Below, piece by piece: positions 10,686 to 21,092 of a stretch of 64,000 bases of DNA. The stretch comes from Scleromitrula shiraiana. Taxonomy: Eukaryota; Ascomycota; Leotiomycetes; Helotiales; Sclerotiniaceae. Position 1 is the stretch's first letter. Every line of letters starts with the position of its first letter. Made by a program: the position numbers and the translations under genes. A model generated the notes under the pieces. That model was not told where the DNA came from. It saw only the letters and a list, made by a program, of their open reading frames with translations, and did no database searches. The stretch spans positions 1,976,001 through 2,040,000 of the forward strand of contig JABELC010000008.1 in the NCBI GenBank assembly GCA_028455995.1, written 5' to 3'.

Positions 10686-11846
10686 CTACCCATAATTTTA
10701 TATTCATACTAGTATACCCACATCGAGATCTTCATCTTCCACATACTCGTAAACAGTGCGAGTTCAAGGCCGAACGAACACTGAGAATACAGACTCGGAA
10801 TACTGCCTTGGAAGACGAGTGTTAGGATCTCAGAATGAAGGAACTTGAATGACTAAAATCATCTATTACTGATCGTGCACGTGGTTGACATATGTCTTTT
10901 AACTTGAACATACTATGTCTCTTACTTTACTTTGTATTTTATTTAGTCTTTTGACTATGATTTACTTTTTTAGTTAGTAATATCCGAGTCATACTACTAT
11001 CATACTAGTACTAGTAACTTGAAAATCCTTCAAGTTTTTTTATATTTTACTACTAGTACTAGTAGTAGTAGTAATGAATTCATATATTTTATCATTTTCA
11101 ACTCGAAGTTGTTATTATTACTATTAATAATATTATTTGATGCTTGTGATTTTAATATTAATTAATAATTCAAATTAAATTTATTTTAGTTATTATAAAA
11201 TAATCAAAAACTTCAAGTTGCCAGTGAATACTGAAAAAAATATTATATTGATATAAGTAGTTTATGTAATTGATTTTTATCTGATTGACTACTAGTAGTA
11301 AAATTTTGTTCGATGACTTGAATTCGGATATTTTATTTTCAAGTTAAAAATTCTTTTGATAATTAATTAATAAATAGTTGATTACTAGTAATAGTTATTA
11401 ATATAAGTGATTCAAGTTTATGCCACTCGCATGATTGATCCTTCAAGTTACTAGTATCTATTTGACTAAAATTTTTTTCTATGATCTAATTCAAGTTACT
11501 ATTCTACTAGTACTAGTACTTGTAGTAGTAGCTAGTACTACTACTAGTGCTAGTAGTAAAACTGGCAATATCAATTAATTTATTCATATCAACGTAAAAA
11601 CTTGAAGTATTTTATACTACTAGTAGTACAAAATCATCGATTTTGAGTTTATTCGATAATCTAAATCGTGACGGTACTTTAATTTTAATTAAGTTACTAC
11701 TACTAGTAGTAACCAATTAATTATATTATTTATATGATTAAAAAATCTTTTATAAATATTATCAAACTTGAATTTTCAAGTTAAAGTCTTTATTTGAAAA
11801 ACATAATCGGATCATCAATTTCAAAAATCTGCAAAAAAATCTGTAG
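10211..11846. repeat. AT-rich intergenic island dense in ACTAGT and CAAGTT words
   Basis: No coding frame. The palindrome ACTAGT, usually as TACTAGTA, occurs about 16 times between 10480 and 11720, and TTCAAGTT/AACTTGAA recurs through the same stretch. Also holds (ACAT)n at about 10403-10421 and (GATT)n at 10652-10685. The word usage is shared with 56.7-58.7 kb. Nature unknown. Confidence 0.6.
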
Positions 11847-11896
11847 AAATCCATGATGGTTTATATAATAAAAGTTATATAAACTATCATGGATTT
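11847..11896. terminator. 22-bp-arm hairpin overlapping the stop codon of the 11887-12726 gene
   Basis: The left arm is 11847-11868, the 6-nt loop 11869-11874 and the right arm 11875-11896. The arms are complementary at 21 of 22 positions, with one G-T pair at 858/885. The right arm contains the last codons and TGA (11889-11887) of the minus-strand gene, so the hairpin would form at the end of the message. Whether it acts in 3' processing, stability, or is a relic of an inverted-repeat element is unknown; the label terminator is only positional. Confidence 0.5.
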
Positions 11897-12726
11897 GTTT
11901 GAACTGTAGAGTTACTAGTAGGAACATCACGAAAGCATTTTAACAAGTACTGTGCTCCGTTGACGGTTTGCTGCTTCTCATTCCGTTCGAGTAGATGATC
12001 ATAATATGGGTCAAATTTCAGACCACGCCATTCCGAAATTCCTAAGTGACACAAGAACTTCTGAACAACCGCCCTAACTATTATAGGGTCCTCGTTGAAG
12101 AGCATAAATTTCAATCCTTCGATCCATTCTTCAGATTCTCTTTTCCCGTTCCCGTTTTTATTGTAAATACGATTGTTCCCTTTTATCTCGCGAATCATTT
12201 TCCACGTTTCGTCGGAAACCTCGTTTTTCTCAACAGCTTCTACAATTGGCCGCAGGTGGCGTTCATCTACACGGCAATTCCATGTCATCAAAATATAGGT
12301 GAAGTTTTTCACCCACTTGTTTGCCCAATATTCTATTGTTCGGTTCTTGTTCTTCTCGTTATCTCGGAACTCTACCCCTCTGTAATATTCTCCCCAGGAC
12401 TGATTTTGCAGCATGACTATGAACTCTTCGTGGGACAGTTCAGATTTGAGACTAAGAAATTTTTCAAGAGCTTTAGCAATTGCAATTGACCTTTGAACCG
12501 CAGCAACAACAGTTTCATGGGGGATCTCTTGTCTTTTTTTAGCGTTAATAGGAATGAACATGGCTTTCGTGTCGTGTTGGATTGTCTTTTGAGGTTCCGC
12601 CGCTTTTGATGGGCCGGAAATGTGAAGAGGAGCTTTAGAATGGTGATCATGATTATGGATTTCGCTTTTTTTGCTAGTGCTTGCTTTATGCTTAGAAGTA
12701 CTACTAGAGGAAAATAGGTTAAACAT
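11887..12726 (-). CDS. unknown protein, 279 aa
   Basis: The first ATG of the frame is at 12726 (MFNLFSSSSTSK); the frame is open further upstream but only with non-ATG codons. Residues 1-60 are Ser/Lys/His-rich and look disordered. From about residue 70 there is a helical, charged globular part containing WGEYYRGVEF, YWANKWVKNFTYILMTW and EEWIEGLKFMLF. It has no signal peptide, no membrane helix and no domain I recognise. It stands alone, next to the ACTAGT island, and its last codons overlap the hairpin at 11847-11896; an ACTAGT word lies inside its last codons. Probably a lineage-restricted gene. Confidence 0.65.
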   Translation of the reverse strand: MFNLFSSSSTSKHKASTSKKSEIHNHDHHSKAPLHISGPSKAAEPQKTIQHDTKAMFIPINAKKRQEIPHETVVAAVQRSIAIAKALEKFLSLKSELSHEEFIVMLQNQSWGEYYRGVEFRDNEKNKNRTIEYWANKWVKNFTYILMTWNCRVDERHLRPIVEAVEKNEVSDETWKMIREIKGNNRIYNKNGNGKRESEEWIEGLKFMLFNEDPIIVRAVVQKFLCHLGISEWRGLKFDPYYDHLLERNEKQQTVNGAQYLLKCFRDVPTSNSTVQTNP

Positions 12727-13206
12727 TATATTTCGTGTTATATTAGAGTAGTCAACAAGATTAGTGCACGCAAGTAGGTGCACAGCTTGAAACTAAATTT
12801 AGGAAAAAGATTAAGTTAGGCAAGATGACAGCTGAGTGAGTATAAGAGTCAAACTTTAAAATTAATGAGAAATGTTTGTGAGAAGATTTTGTTGATAGTA
12901 GAATAAAGTGGGATTGATAAAGAAGGACAAAAAAGTAAAGAGACTACTTCATCTTTATATATTGTCAACGACTTAACTGTCGTCCTCTACTAGCCGCCAA
13001 TGCTAACGCTTGGGCTTATCCAACGCGCCGAACTGGAGCTACTGCTAAATCTGACTGCTACTCACAATCTAAGCTTACTCATCGGTGGTTGTATTTGGGT
13101 GTAAGGATAGTTTTTCTCACATAATCATGAGGTCATGAGATAGTATACAGAAAGCAAACACACAAAGCGTTAACCGTCATATGGACCTCTTAAGTGATAT
13201 TTTACG
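12727..13206. other. intergenic, promoter side of the 279-aa gene
   Basis: No gene seen. Should hold the promoter of the minus-strand 279-aa gene. Confidence 0.5.
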
Positions 13207-13527
13207 ATGAGTTCGGCGTATCCGATGATGAGTTGGCTGATTAGTCTCTCGAGGCCATATTTCTCCACTACTTCTGGTGAAATAGCCGCCGGATTTTGTT
13301 TACAGGAATGGAAGGAATCAACTGTTGGTATGTTCAAAATGCTCAGGGAATTGGACTTGGTTTTTCACTGCGGCAAATACACCTGGGCCCCATCGAAGGA
13401 GCTGAGTGCAAGCCACATTACTCACCTAAATTACCATCCTCGACGGGACGCAAAAGTTGAATTGAAGATAATAGTGGATTTGTTGGTAGGTCAAAACCCA
13501 GATTGTCGTTATTCTCTCATCCTGTAG
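13207..13527 (+). CDS. unknown ORF, 106 aa
   Basis: ATG-started frame with protein-like composition (GEIAAGFCLQEW, MLRELDLVFHCGKYTW). No domain recognised. It may be an exon or relic of a larger gene, since the surroundings from 14.7 kb on are full of broken genes. Low certainty. Confidence 0.3.
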   Translation: MSSAYPMMSWLISLSRPYFSTTSGEIAAGFCLQEWKESTVGMFKMLRELDLVFHCGKYTWAPSKELSASHITHLNYHPRRDAKVELKIIVDLLVGQNPDCRYSLIL

Positions 13528-14711
13528 GGCTGTTGTGGCTGGGATGGGGGCGATGAGAAGATATCCAAATGGATAGAACTATCAGGGCCCGGACAGGAAC
13601 ATGCATCGTGGGTCCAGTGGGGCGTTTAGTAGTCCAGGATTGCTGTACTGACTACCAACATCTTCAAGAAATTGATGGAAATGAGAAATTTCCATCCTGA
13701 TCTATAACCCATTCCTGAACTTCTTTCATGGCACTAACCTTTGATCAATTGGATGTTGTACTATAACACCTCAGTCATGATCGGGTATCGAGTTGGAACA
13801 TGAGAAGGACAGGGGAGGTGAGGCGGTGAATATCGTTCAGGTCGAACCTCGCATATGTTGCAGTCTCAATTGATCCTCTTTTTGGCATCCAGTCATTGTG
13901 TTCGAGAATAGCACCGCATATAGATGTGTTTGGAGCCTCTATGTACTATACAGATCGTACTGGCGCTCTTGTCGTTCGATTCTTGTACGTCAAAGTCAAT
14001 GGCAACACCATCACATCATGGCGAGATAAGCACGGACTTCAAATATCAACCTCAAAGAAACCCACAAGTTTCTAAACGCCGCATCTCTCGCTTTCAATAT
14101 CTCTGCCTCACTGCTCTACTCTTTGTTATTGCTAGATTCTGCCAGGTTCGAGATTTCATACTGCGATTGATGCGTTCGAGCAGGCGGGGTAGTTTGATAT
14201 ACCTAGAGTAGGTAGGTTGTGGAATGGGTAGGAACATTTTCGCACTTTCAGGTATGTGAAAATGTGTTAATATTGTAGAAAAAGTTGCAGTACAATATTG
14301 CTTGGAATATTATTCGAAAATATTCTGCTGTGAGGATATTCGGAAGCTCATCAAGTGAAATTATGAGGGTTGGGACAAGACGGATCTTGGACCAACATTC
14401 GGAATTTTAGATATCAATTGTTTTGTCGACATCAAAATTTGTTGTTTCGTTAAGTGTATGTTAGCGATAGTATCCAGTGTGGTACAAATACACAAATATG
14501 CCTACATCTAATTATCGGTTTACGACTGGCTAGCCTCATACTTTTTCCAATGTAAGACAACAACGAACTCCTCAAAAGACTGTGTTGTCAATTAAACAAA
14601 CCTTCATTCTTTAATACCTACGAATCTGCGACAAATAAAGAATTCCAAAGAGATTAGTATTCTTTATACAATCTGGCACAATCATATAACTAAATACATC
14701 TATTAGAATAG
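13528..14711. other. no convincing gene; one doubtful ORF at 13924-14211
   Basis: A 95-codon plus-strand frame at 13924-14211 contains a possible membrane helix (RFQYLCLTALLFVIARF) after a basic stretch. No supporting splice or domain evidence. The rest is featureless. Confidence 0.35.
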
Positions 14712-17404
14712 AACAGCACTAAAGTGATTGGCGTGCCCAGGATATTCGATAGCGATAATATTCCCAAATATGGTATTCTTTCACATACTTAGAAAGTGGA
14801 TACAAAAGAGATCGTCTTGCAAGACCTGAAAGATGACACTGCGCAGAATAAGCCCGGATATAAGGAGATCCAATTTTGCGGAGATCAAGCCAGACGCGAT
14901 GATTTAAAATACTTTTGAATGGATACATGTTGTATCAACAAATTGAATGATCCAGAACTTTCCGAAGCCATCAATTCAATGTATCGTTGGTAACAAAACG
15001 CGACGAGGTGCTATGTCTACTAATCTGATGTTACAACAAGTGATCGCGATCAATCCGACTCATGGCTATCGGATTTGCAGAAGAGTCGATGGTTTACCCG
15101 TGGGTGGACACTTCGAGAGCTTATTGCCCCAAAACATGTTTAATTCTTTTGCTCGAATGGAAATTTCCTCGGGGATAAAAAGACTCTAGAGCGAACTCTT
15201 AACGAAATAACGCTAATTACAGCCCCGGCGCTGCAAAGGGCAGATTTATCAGCATTCAGTGTCAAGGAACGACTTTCATGGGCTGAATATCGTGATACGA
15301 AGCGTGAGGAAGATAAAGCATATTCCTTTCTGGGTATTCTCAACATTCAGATGTCTCTAATCTATGGTGAAGGAGCGAGCAGTGCATTCCATAGACTGGA
15401 TAAGGCGCTTCGTAAGCGTTTGAAGAGAAATCGATTCGAAGACATATTACCCGCTTTTACCAATTTTGCGAAGAGATTGAGAACCTTGCATGCCCAATCC
15501 TCCCATGTGTCTCATCAAGAATCTGAAACTTCTTATCCTAGCAAGCGTTCATTATCTAAAGCTTCTACAGACAAAATCGACGATGCTACGATACATTCGA
15601 TAGTTCCCAGCTCTACTTTGAGAAAATTGACGAGAGACTCACAAATCTAAGTGCCGCCAAAGATAATACCTGCCGTTGGTTGCTTTACAAATTCGAATAC
15701 CAGGCTTGGCAGGATGCGACGCGGCGCTCTGATCACGGCGGGTTTCTAGCGAAGTCAACTATGATGAAATTCATTTTTGAGGACGCAATGAACAATTCAA
15801 AGAGCAATTCATCCCAGATTATATTATCCTTCTTTTTTCTAGCACGGGGCACAATAGAAGAGAAAAGAACTACGGGATTGTACCGTTCTCTGCTTCACCA
15901 GCTTTTTAAACATGCTCCCGAGTTGAAGGATAGTTTGAATTGGATGGCTGCTGATGGAGCAAGAGTCATTGACCGAAATGGATGGAATGAGGAAGTGTTG
16001 AAGCAGACGTTGAAACATGCCATTAAAAGGCTTGGGAATAGATCCTTGAAGGTCTTCGTCGATGTCTTGGATGAATGCAATCAAACCCAAGCTAGCGATA
16101 TGATTTTTTTCCTCGAAGAGGTTTGTGAGTGCGTTGTGAAAGCTAACGTTCGATTGAATATATGCTTTTCAAGTCGGCATTATCCAACTATCATTATCCA
16201 AAACGGCATCGAAATCATCCTGGAAGATGAATTAGAACATCTGAAAGACATCCAACTGCACATAATGTCAAAACTGAGGGTGGGCAATTCGAAGCAAGCA
16301 GAATCACTTCGATCTGAAATCCTCGAGAGATCCTCAGGAATTTTTCTGTAAGTCGTCTTAGTGCTGGAAATTCTCAACTACGATTACCCTAATAGTTCTG
16401 CTTCCATCGAGAATATCCGTATCCGTCTCAAAGAAATCCCACCTGAATTGGATGATCTATTCGAGGTGATTCTTTCGCGGGATAGACAGAATCTCGAACA
16501 AATGGAATGTTGTCTCAAGTTTGTTCTCTTCGCAGCTCGTTCATTAAAACCACAGGAGTTTTACTTCGCAGTTCATCTTGGGCTTGAGGCAGGGGTTTTC
16601 ACCATTTGGGACAAAGAAGAGGTGGATCTTGACCAAATGTCAATTTTCGTAAGGACTTCTTCGAAGGGCTTAGGAGAAGTCACGCGTGAAGCTTCAGTGG
16701 ACCATTTTCATTCACGAATCTGTTCGAGACTTCTTACTAGGTAAATATGAGAGTCAGTGGTCTGGCAGGCATGGAAGCTTTGTAGGCCATAGCCATGATA
16801 TACTCAAAAAATGCTGCTTATCTCAGTTGAAGGCAGATATTGAATTCTCATACACTTTGCCACCAGCATCTAAAGCAGCACCTCTAAGAAGGGATATCAC
16901 AATAGAATTCCCGTTCTTCGGATATGCGATTGATAATGTTCTTGCCCATGCCAACATCTCGCAAAATAATGGAATAATGGAAAATGTTTTCTTGCAGAAT
17001 TTCCTTTGAGTAGATGGATTATTTGTAAGAATACACTTGAAAAGCATGAAATGCTGTTGAATACAAACGCCGATCCCAATTCGACTACATTGCTGATTCA
17101 TGCTATTCACCTAGGCTATAAGGGTATCCTCAAGCTGTTACTAGAGGAAATCCCCACTATAAATGTGAGAAATAAAAAACATGACACACTATTGGGAATA
17201 GCTGTTGGCAGAGGACGCGAGGAAGTTGTGCGATCGCTGTTAGAGCATGATGCCGATATCAATTCGAAGGACGAAATAGGAATGTTACCCCTGGCTTTAG
17301 CCGTGTTGAAAGGGCATGAAAGTATAATTAAATTATTCTTGTTGCGTAAGGATGTAGAGATTGAGATTGAGATTGAAGACTTGGAAATCGAAAAAGCCGA
17401 GTGA
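14712..17404 (+). pseudogene. HET-NACHT-ankyrin (fungal NLR) pseudogene
   Basis: Translated across breaks it gives a typical heterokaryon-incompatibility NLR. The HET domain (about 14740-15420) has IPKYGILSHT, MDTCCIN, LSEAINSMYRW, SRWFTRGWTLRELIAPKHV and SLIYGEGASSAFHRL. A NACHT-type region follows (about 15610-16740: FEKIDERL, CRWLL, LSFFFLARG, YRSLLHQL, VFVDVLDEC, IFIHESVRDFLLGKY). About three ankyrin repeats end it (17050-17370). In-frame stops are at 14790 (TAG, conserved Trp), 14916 (TGA, Trp), 14991, 15021 and 15141 (TAA) and 16349 (TAA). Frame changes fall near 15600, 16690 and 17000. Between GGF and KST at 15740-15757 about eight codons are missing, which removes the Walker A glycine loop. 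Intact relatives are cytosolic allorecognition or immune-like receptors; this copy cannot be functional. Confidence 0.9.
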
Positions 17405-17868
17405 TAAAATCAGAGGAGGTAGAAGAAACCAAAGACGAGGACAGTAATTTTCTTTCCTGATGTAGAAGCTTCAAGATAAGATGAAGAAGTATTGACGCAC
17501 CGACCACTTACTCAATCCAACTCAACTCAACCTAACTCAGTTCAATTGTTCATTCCTGTTTCTTAATATTGTCTTTTCAAATGTGTTTAAACAAGTTCTC
17601 TTTACAATGATAGTTAGGATGTTAGTATAAATATACAAGATCTCTCCAAGGTCTCCTTGAAACAACATTCAACAGACCGTCCCATTGATCTATATATACA
17701 TTTCGTTTGCCTCTTTTCTCACGACAGCATATCTATACACGTATTCAATTTCCCATTATTCAACTTCACATATTCAATCCAAACTATTGTTGTAATCAAT
17801 CAATGTCATATCTCAATGGTGATGTTTTAAACCCAAGCTAATAAACTTCAGGTATCGAGATTCTAGCC
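17405..17868. other. intergenic, nothing recognised
   Basis: AT-rich spacer between the NLR pseudogene and the small coiled-coil gene. No feature seen. Confidence 0.5.
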
Positions 17869-18320
17869 ATGCCATCTCAGCGTCAAAACGAAGTAGCTCA
17901 TGCTATAAATTGAGCCTCTAAAGATTCAGAAACAAAAGTAAGTAACAGCTGATATCCTGTATATTCCACCCAAGACACTAAAAAAGAACCACTAGCGTCT
18001 GAATGAGCAAAATGGTCCACTCGAAGATAGCATCTGCCGATTAAATCAATGCCTGGATAACGTTGGCAATGATTTGAAGCAAATTCTATCCAATTACGCC
18101 ATATTGAGTGAGCGATTAATTAAGTTGGAAGAATCGAAGCATGAACGTGATGGGAAAAAGCAAGTATTCATATCTTTCATCCCATTTTTCGGATTACATA
18201 TCTAAGATAACATATTACACTTAGGTTGTAAGAGGTATCATCGAAGGTGCAATCTCAAAAGTTGCTGAGAGATTAGACGGCAATGAAGAAAAGACAACGG
18301 GAATGAAGAAGAGAAAGTAA
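17869..18320 (+). pseudogene. small coiled-coil protein gene with one internal stop
   Basis: Three exons join in phase 0: 17869-17937, 17996-18163 and 18225-18320. Introns of 58 and 61 nt have GTAAGT and GTATTC donors and CTAG and TTAG acceptors. The product would be about 110 residues, mostly helical (LNQCLDNVGNDLKQILSNY, ISKVAERL) with a basic end (KKRK). Codon 15 is TGA (17911-17913). With that one exception all three exons are open, so this is either a recently broken gene or a wrongly placed start or first intron. Function unknown. Confidence 0.4.
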
Positions 18321-18553
18321 AGGAAGAAAATTAGAATAATTTCAAATCACAAACGTCTTCTAAGTAAATATCCCAACACATGCGTATTTTGTGATATTTC
18401 GAGCCTCATCTTCTCTTCAAATATTTCCCTGACTACAAGAAAAAATATGCAGTAATATTCATATGGTTAAAGGAGGTGAGCAGCGGCCTACAGGTCATTG
18501 CGAGATTCAATAATTCTTTATTTAGTTCGATATCAATAACAGCTGGCTTTCGA

Positions 18554-19805
18554 TTATAGGACTTCTTTGACGTTCTGATGGTAAGTTTTGTTGTTTACAA
18601 CATTGTTGTCCGCCGAAGTAGCTTCCCAGATCATAATTCCCCCAAAGCTGTTCCTGCACATGTACTCTGCAACTAGCCCAGTCATCTCAGTAAAGTTCAA
18701 ATAGTTATCGGTACTAAGATCTTTAGTAGTGGGAGCTCCTGGAAGGCCAATGAACAACTTTGCATTGGCGCTAGCTGTTCCAACGAGGGTACTCGCCCAT
18801 ATATCATAACTGAAACCGCTAGGGTTTTCGACCTTGGTGGACAAGTAGTTGGAATTTGCAGTTGCCCAGTTTCGAGCAGAACATTGCGGCGTGTTATAAT
18901 ATTGTACCCAAATGATGTCGAACTGTGTGGCGGCAATCATTTTACCCATGTTGGCATCTGGAACAATGCACTGTGGTGCTCCAGTGATCACATATTTCTT
19001 ATTAGCTCCAGTAAAATGACCTCGGAGTCGATTAATCATTGCAATATATCCGGTTTGGTTATCTGAGAGGACAATGTCAAGATATTAGCAAGTGTTTGTG
19101 TGGTAACTTTCGTCGGCTTTCCTCTCCCACCTGAAGCACCTTCAATTTCTTCTTTCATCAAATGGTAGGTTTACTAACCTGGAGAAGGAACCTCAATATC
19201 AAAATCAAATCCATCAAGTTCTACAGAGGAATTATTCGGACCATCAAATGAACGAGGGAGACCCTTGTCAAGCCATCCTTGAGTTTGTGGACCAAATGCC
19301 CCCCACATGAAATCAGCGAAAGCTTCGCCATTAGCAACCCCAGTCAGCTGATAAGTATTCGATCCCCCCTAAAGATAAGATAATCTTCTTTCCATAAACT
19401 CTTTGACAAACAAGGATGTCGGCGACAAGTGAGGGACATGATGACTGAAGTAGATTTTTCGATGAATCATTTCCTGGACCAGCATAAACGTACTTTCCAC
19501 CCCAACATTGGTTTCCGAAATTAGTACCAGGGAATCCATTGCCTTGTGCGGGAAATAGATCAACAAATGCAATAGGTATGATATCCACAGATGATTGTTG
19601 ACAGAAGTAAAGAAGATTCTTTTGGCCTGTTCCTTGGCCCTGAGACTTGTGATTAGGTGGTTTACTGCATTTCGACTTGTGAAGACAGAAAACTTACCCA
19701 ATACAACGCCAACTTAGATTCTCCCGCAGTTGCATTACTTGATCTACATATCTGAACCAAGATCGCGAAGACTAAAATATCCAGGTAAGAGTTTGAAAAA
19801 AGCAT
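18554..19805 (-). pseudogene. GH18 class III-type chitinase, carrying a 1-nt frameshift
   Basis: Exons are 19805-19698, 19639-19179 and 19062-18554; introns of 58 and 116 nt have GTAAGT and GTTAGT donors. The first 25 residues form a signal peptide (LDILVFAILVQIC). Family features in order: LALYWGQ, the SLGG strand, the catalytic motif DGFDFDIE (the last Glu is the acid/base), WVQYYN, and MIWEAT near the end. Secreted hydrolase of beta-1,4-GlcNAc chains in chitin. The frame breaks after SLGG, in a run of six G (19364-19369 on the plus strand). One base fewer restores an open reading of 358 codons, in line with hevamine-like fungal chitinases. All catalytic residues lie downstream of the break, so the allele is null unless the homopolymer length is a sequencing error. 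Labelled pseudogene for that reason, but a base error is a serious alternative. Confidence 0.85.
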
Positions 19806-20256
19806 GGTGAAATTCTAGAAGAAATTTAGAGCAAAGTCAAGTTGACAAAAAGAAAGACTCAAGACGACAAATATCAAGAACAGGAATTGAACTTAACATT
19901 GTATCACTTGCTAAGTATCAATGGAGATTTCAAGGGGGATGTAATCTGTCAAGAAAAGGGTAGCATTCACAGCAGTAACGTTAATACTTCATAGTATTTC
20001 CCCCGCTGGTTATTACTGCTTGGAAATAGGGATCTTATGACCAATACCGTCTGGGGAAGAGAAGTTTGTTACTTGCTAAGGATGGATGGAAATTATGGGA
20101 GAGGAAAGGTTTATTAAAAAGAGGGGGTAAATTCACTTTGGTAAGACGAATACCTCATTCGATCTCGGTTATTTGTTACCACCACGAAGGGGAGGGTTAA
20201 AAATGTAAAAACTATCTAGATTAATACCCGATCTCGTAACTATAGTTACGCACTCA
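19806..20256. other. intergenic with a 16-bp perfect palindrome
   Basis: Upstream region of the chitinase and downstream end of the DUF2264 relic. Contains CGTAACTATAGTTACG at 20235-20250, a perfect palindrome, possibly a regulator site. No gene seen. Confidence 0.5.
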
Positions 20257-21018
20257 TCACCAACCTTCTCCTCGGTAGAAAGAATTCAAATGAATGATAT
20301 CTTGTTCAATCTTCTCTTGGGAATATTTCCCTCCGTTCTTCTTTGGCCCTAGATTTGCAAAGACACGAAACCACAGCCAACTTGTGTTTGGCATACTAAT
20401 CAAAATCAGTACTTTCGACCTAACCATCATCGTCAGGCATCACCAGTGCACCAAATAAAGGAAATATGTACCATAAAGTCGTAGAAAAACTCGCTTTTTG
20501 GAATTGATCGAATTCCCCAACGAATTTTCCAAATTCCTCCTCTCCTTGCCGTCCAACTCATCCCAAATCCTCGGCACAACAGCCAACATCCACCCCAAAG
20601 GACACATCTCCACCATCCTCTGATCATTATCTCTCGGCTCACCCCAATATTCCTCAGAGTCGGGATCCGTACCAGCTTTCAGCCCTTCAATCCACCAACT
20701 CGTCCCTTCGCATTCTCCCCCTCCTGCCAATAATACTCCTAATCCCTATAACGGTCGACAGAATCCATCGATTTCAGCAGCCCGTGAATCAAATCGTAAG
20801 GCTATGGAGCCGGGTACGCGGATTAGAGCTTGCTGGGGGGAGAAGCGAGTGTGAAGGGGATAGAGTATGGATTTTAAAAGCTCGCGAGCAGCGCCGAGAT
20901 GGCCGAGGGAGATGAGGGAGAATGGATGTTTGGTTTTGTAAGTGAGGAGATGAGTTTGTGCATTTATCCACGAGGCTAAATGAACATTGTTGGTTGCACA
21001 CCCGAGCTTTGGGCTCAA
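20257..21018 (-). pseudogene. truncated DUF2264-family gene
   Basis: The 5' part (21018-20753) reads [38 protein letters not shown] and [15 protein letters not shown] follows where the family has Trp (FCRPLWG). The frame then continues with [47 protein letters not shown] and [14 protein letters not shown] likely GC-AG intron (20494-20396, donor GCGAGT, acceptor GATTAG) leads in phase to [20 protein letters not shown] and FYRGEGW, after which two stops appear (from 20259). Family members are several hundred residues longer at the C-terminus, so the catalytic-barrel remainder is missing. There is no in-frame ATG at the start either. Function of intact members is poorly defined (glycoside-hydrolase-like fold); this copy is dead. 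Confidence 0.8.
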
Positions 21019-21092
21019 TACACCCCATTTTCCATCAACATAACCGTGAAGATATTGCTAATATACTCCTTTTTGGAATGCATTCTGGACTA

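Noticed and set aside
10211..11846. Idea that the ACTAGT island is a transposon
   Set aside because: No terminal inverted repeats, target duplications or transposase-like frame; only word enrichment is visible.
12046..12489. 147-codon plus-strand frame
   Set aside because: Antisense shadow of the 279-aa gene.
14712..17404. Reading the NLR breaks as introns
   Set aside because: Stops fall inside the most conserved HET motifs (SHTW, GWTL...KHV) and lack donor and acceptor sites, so splicing cannot rescue them.
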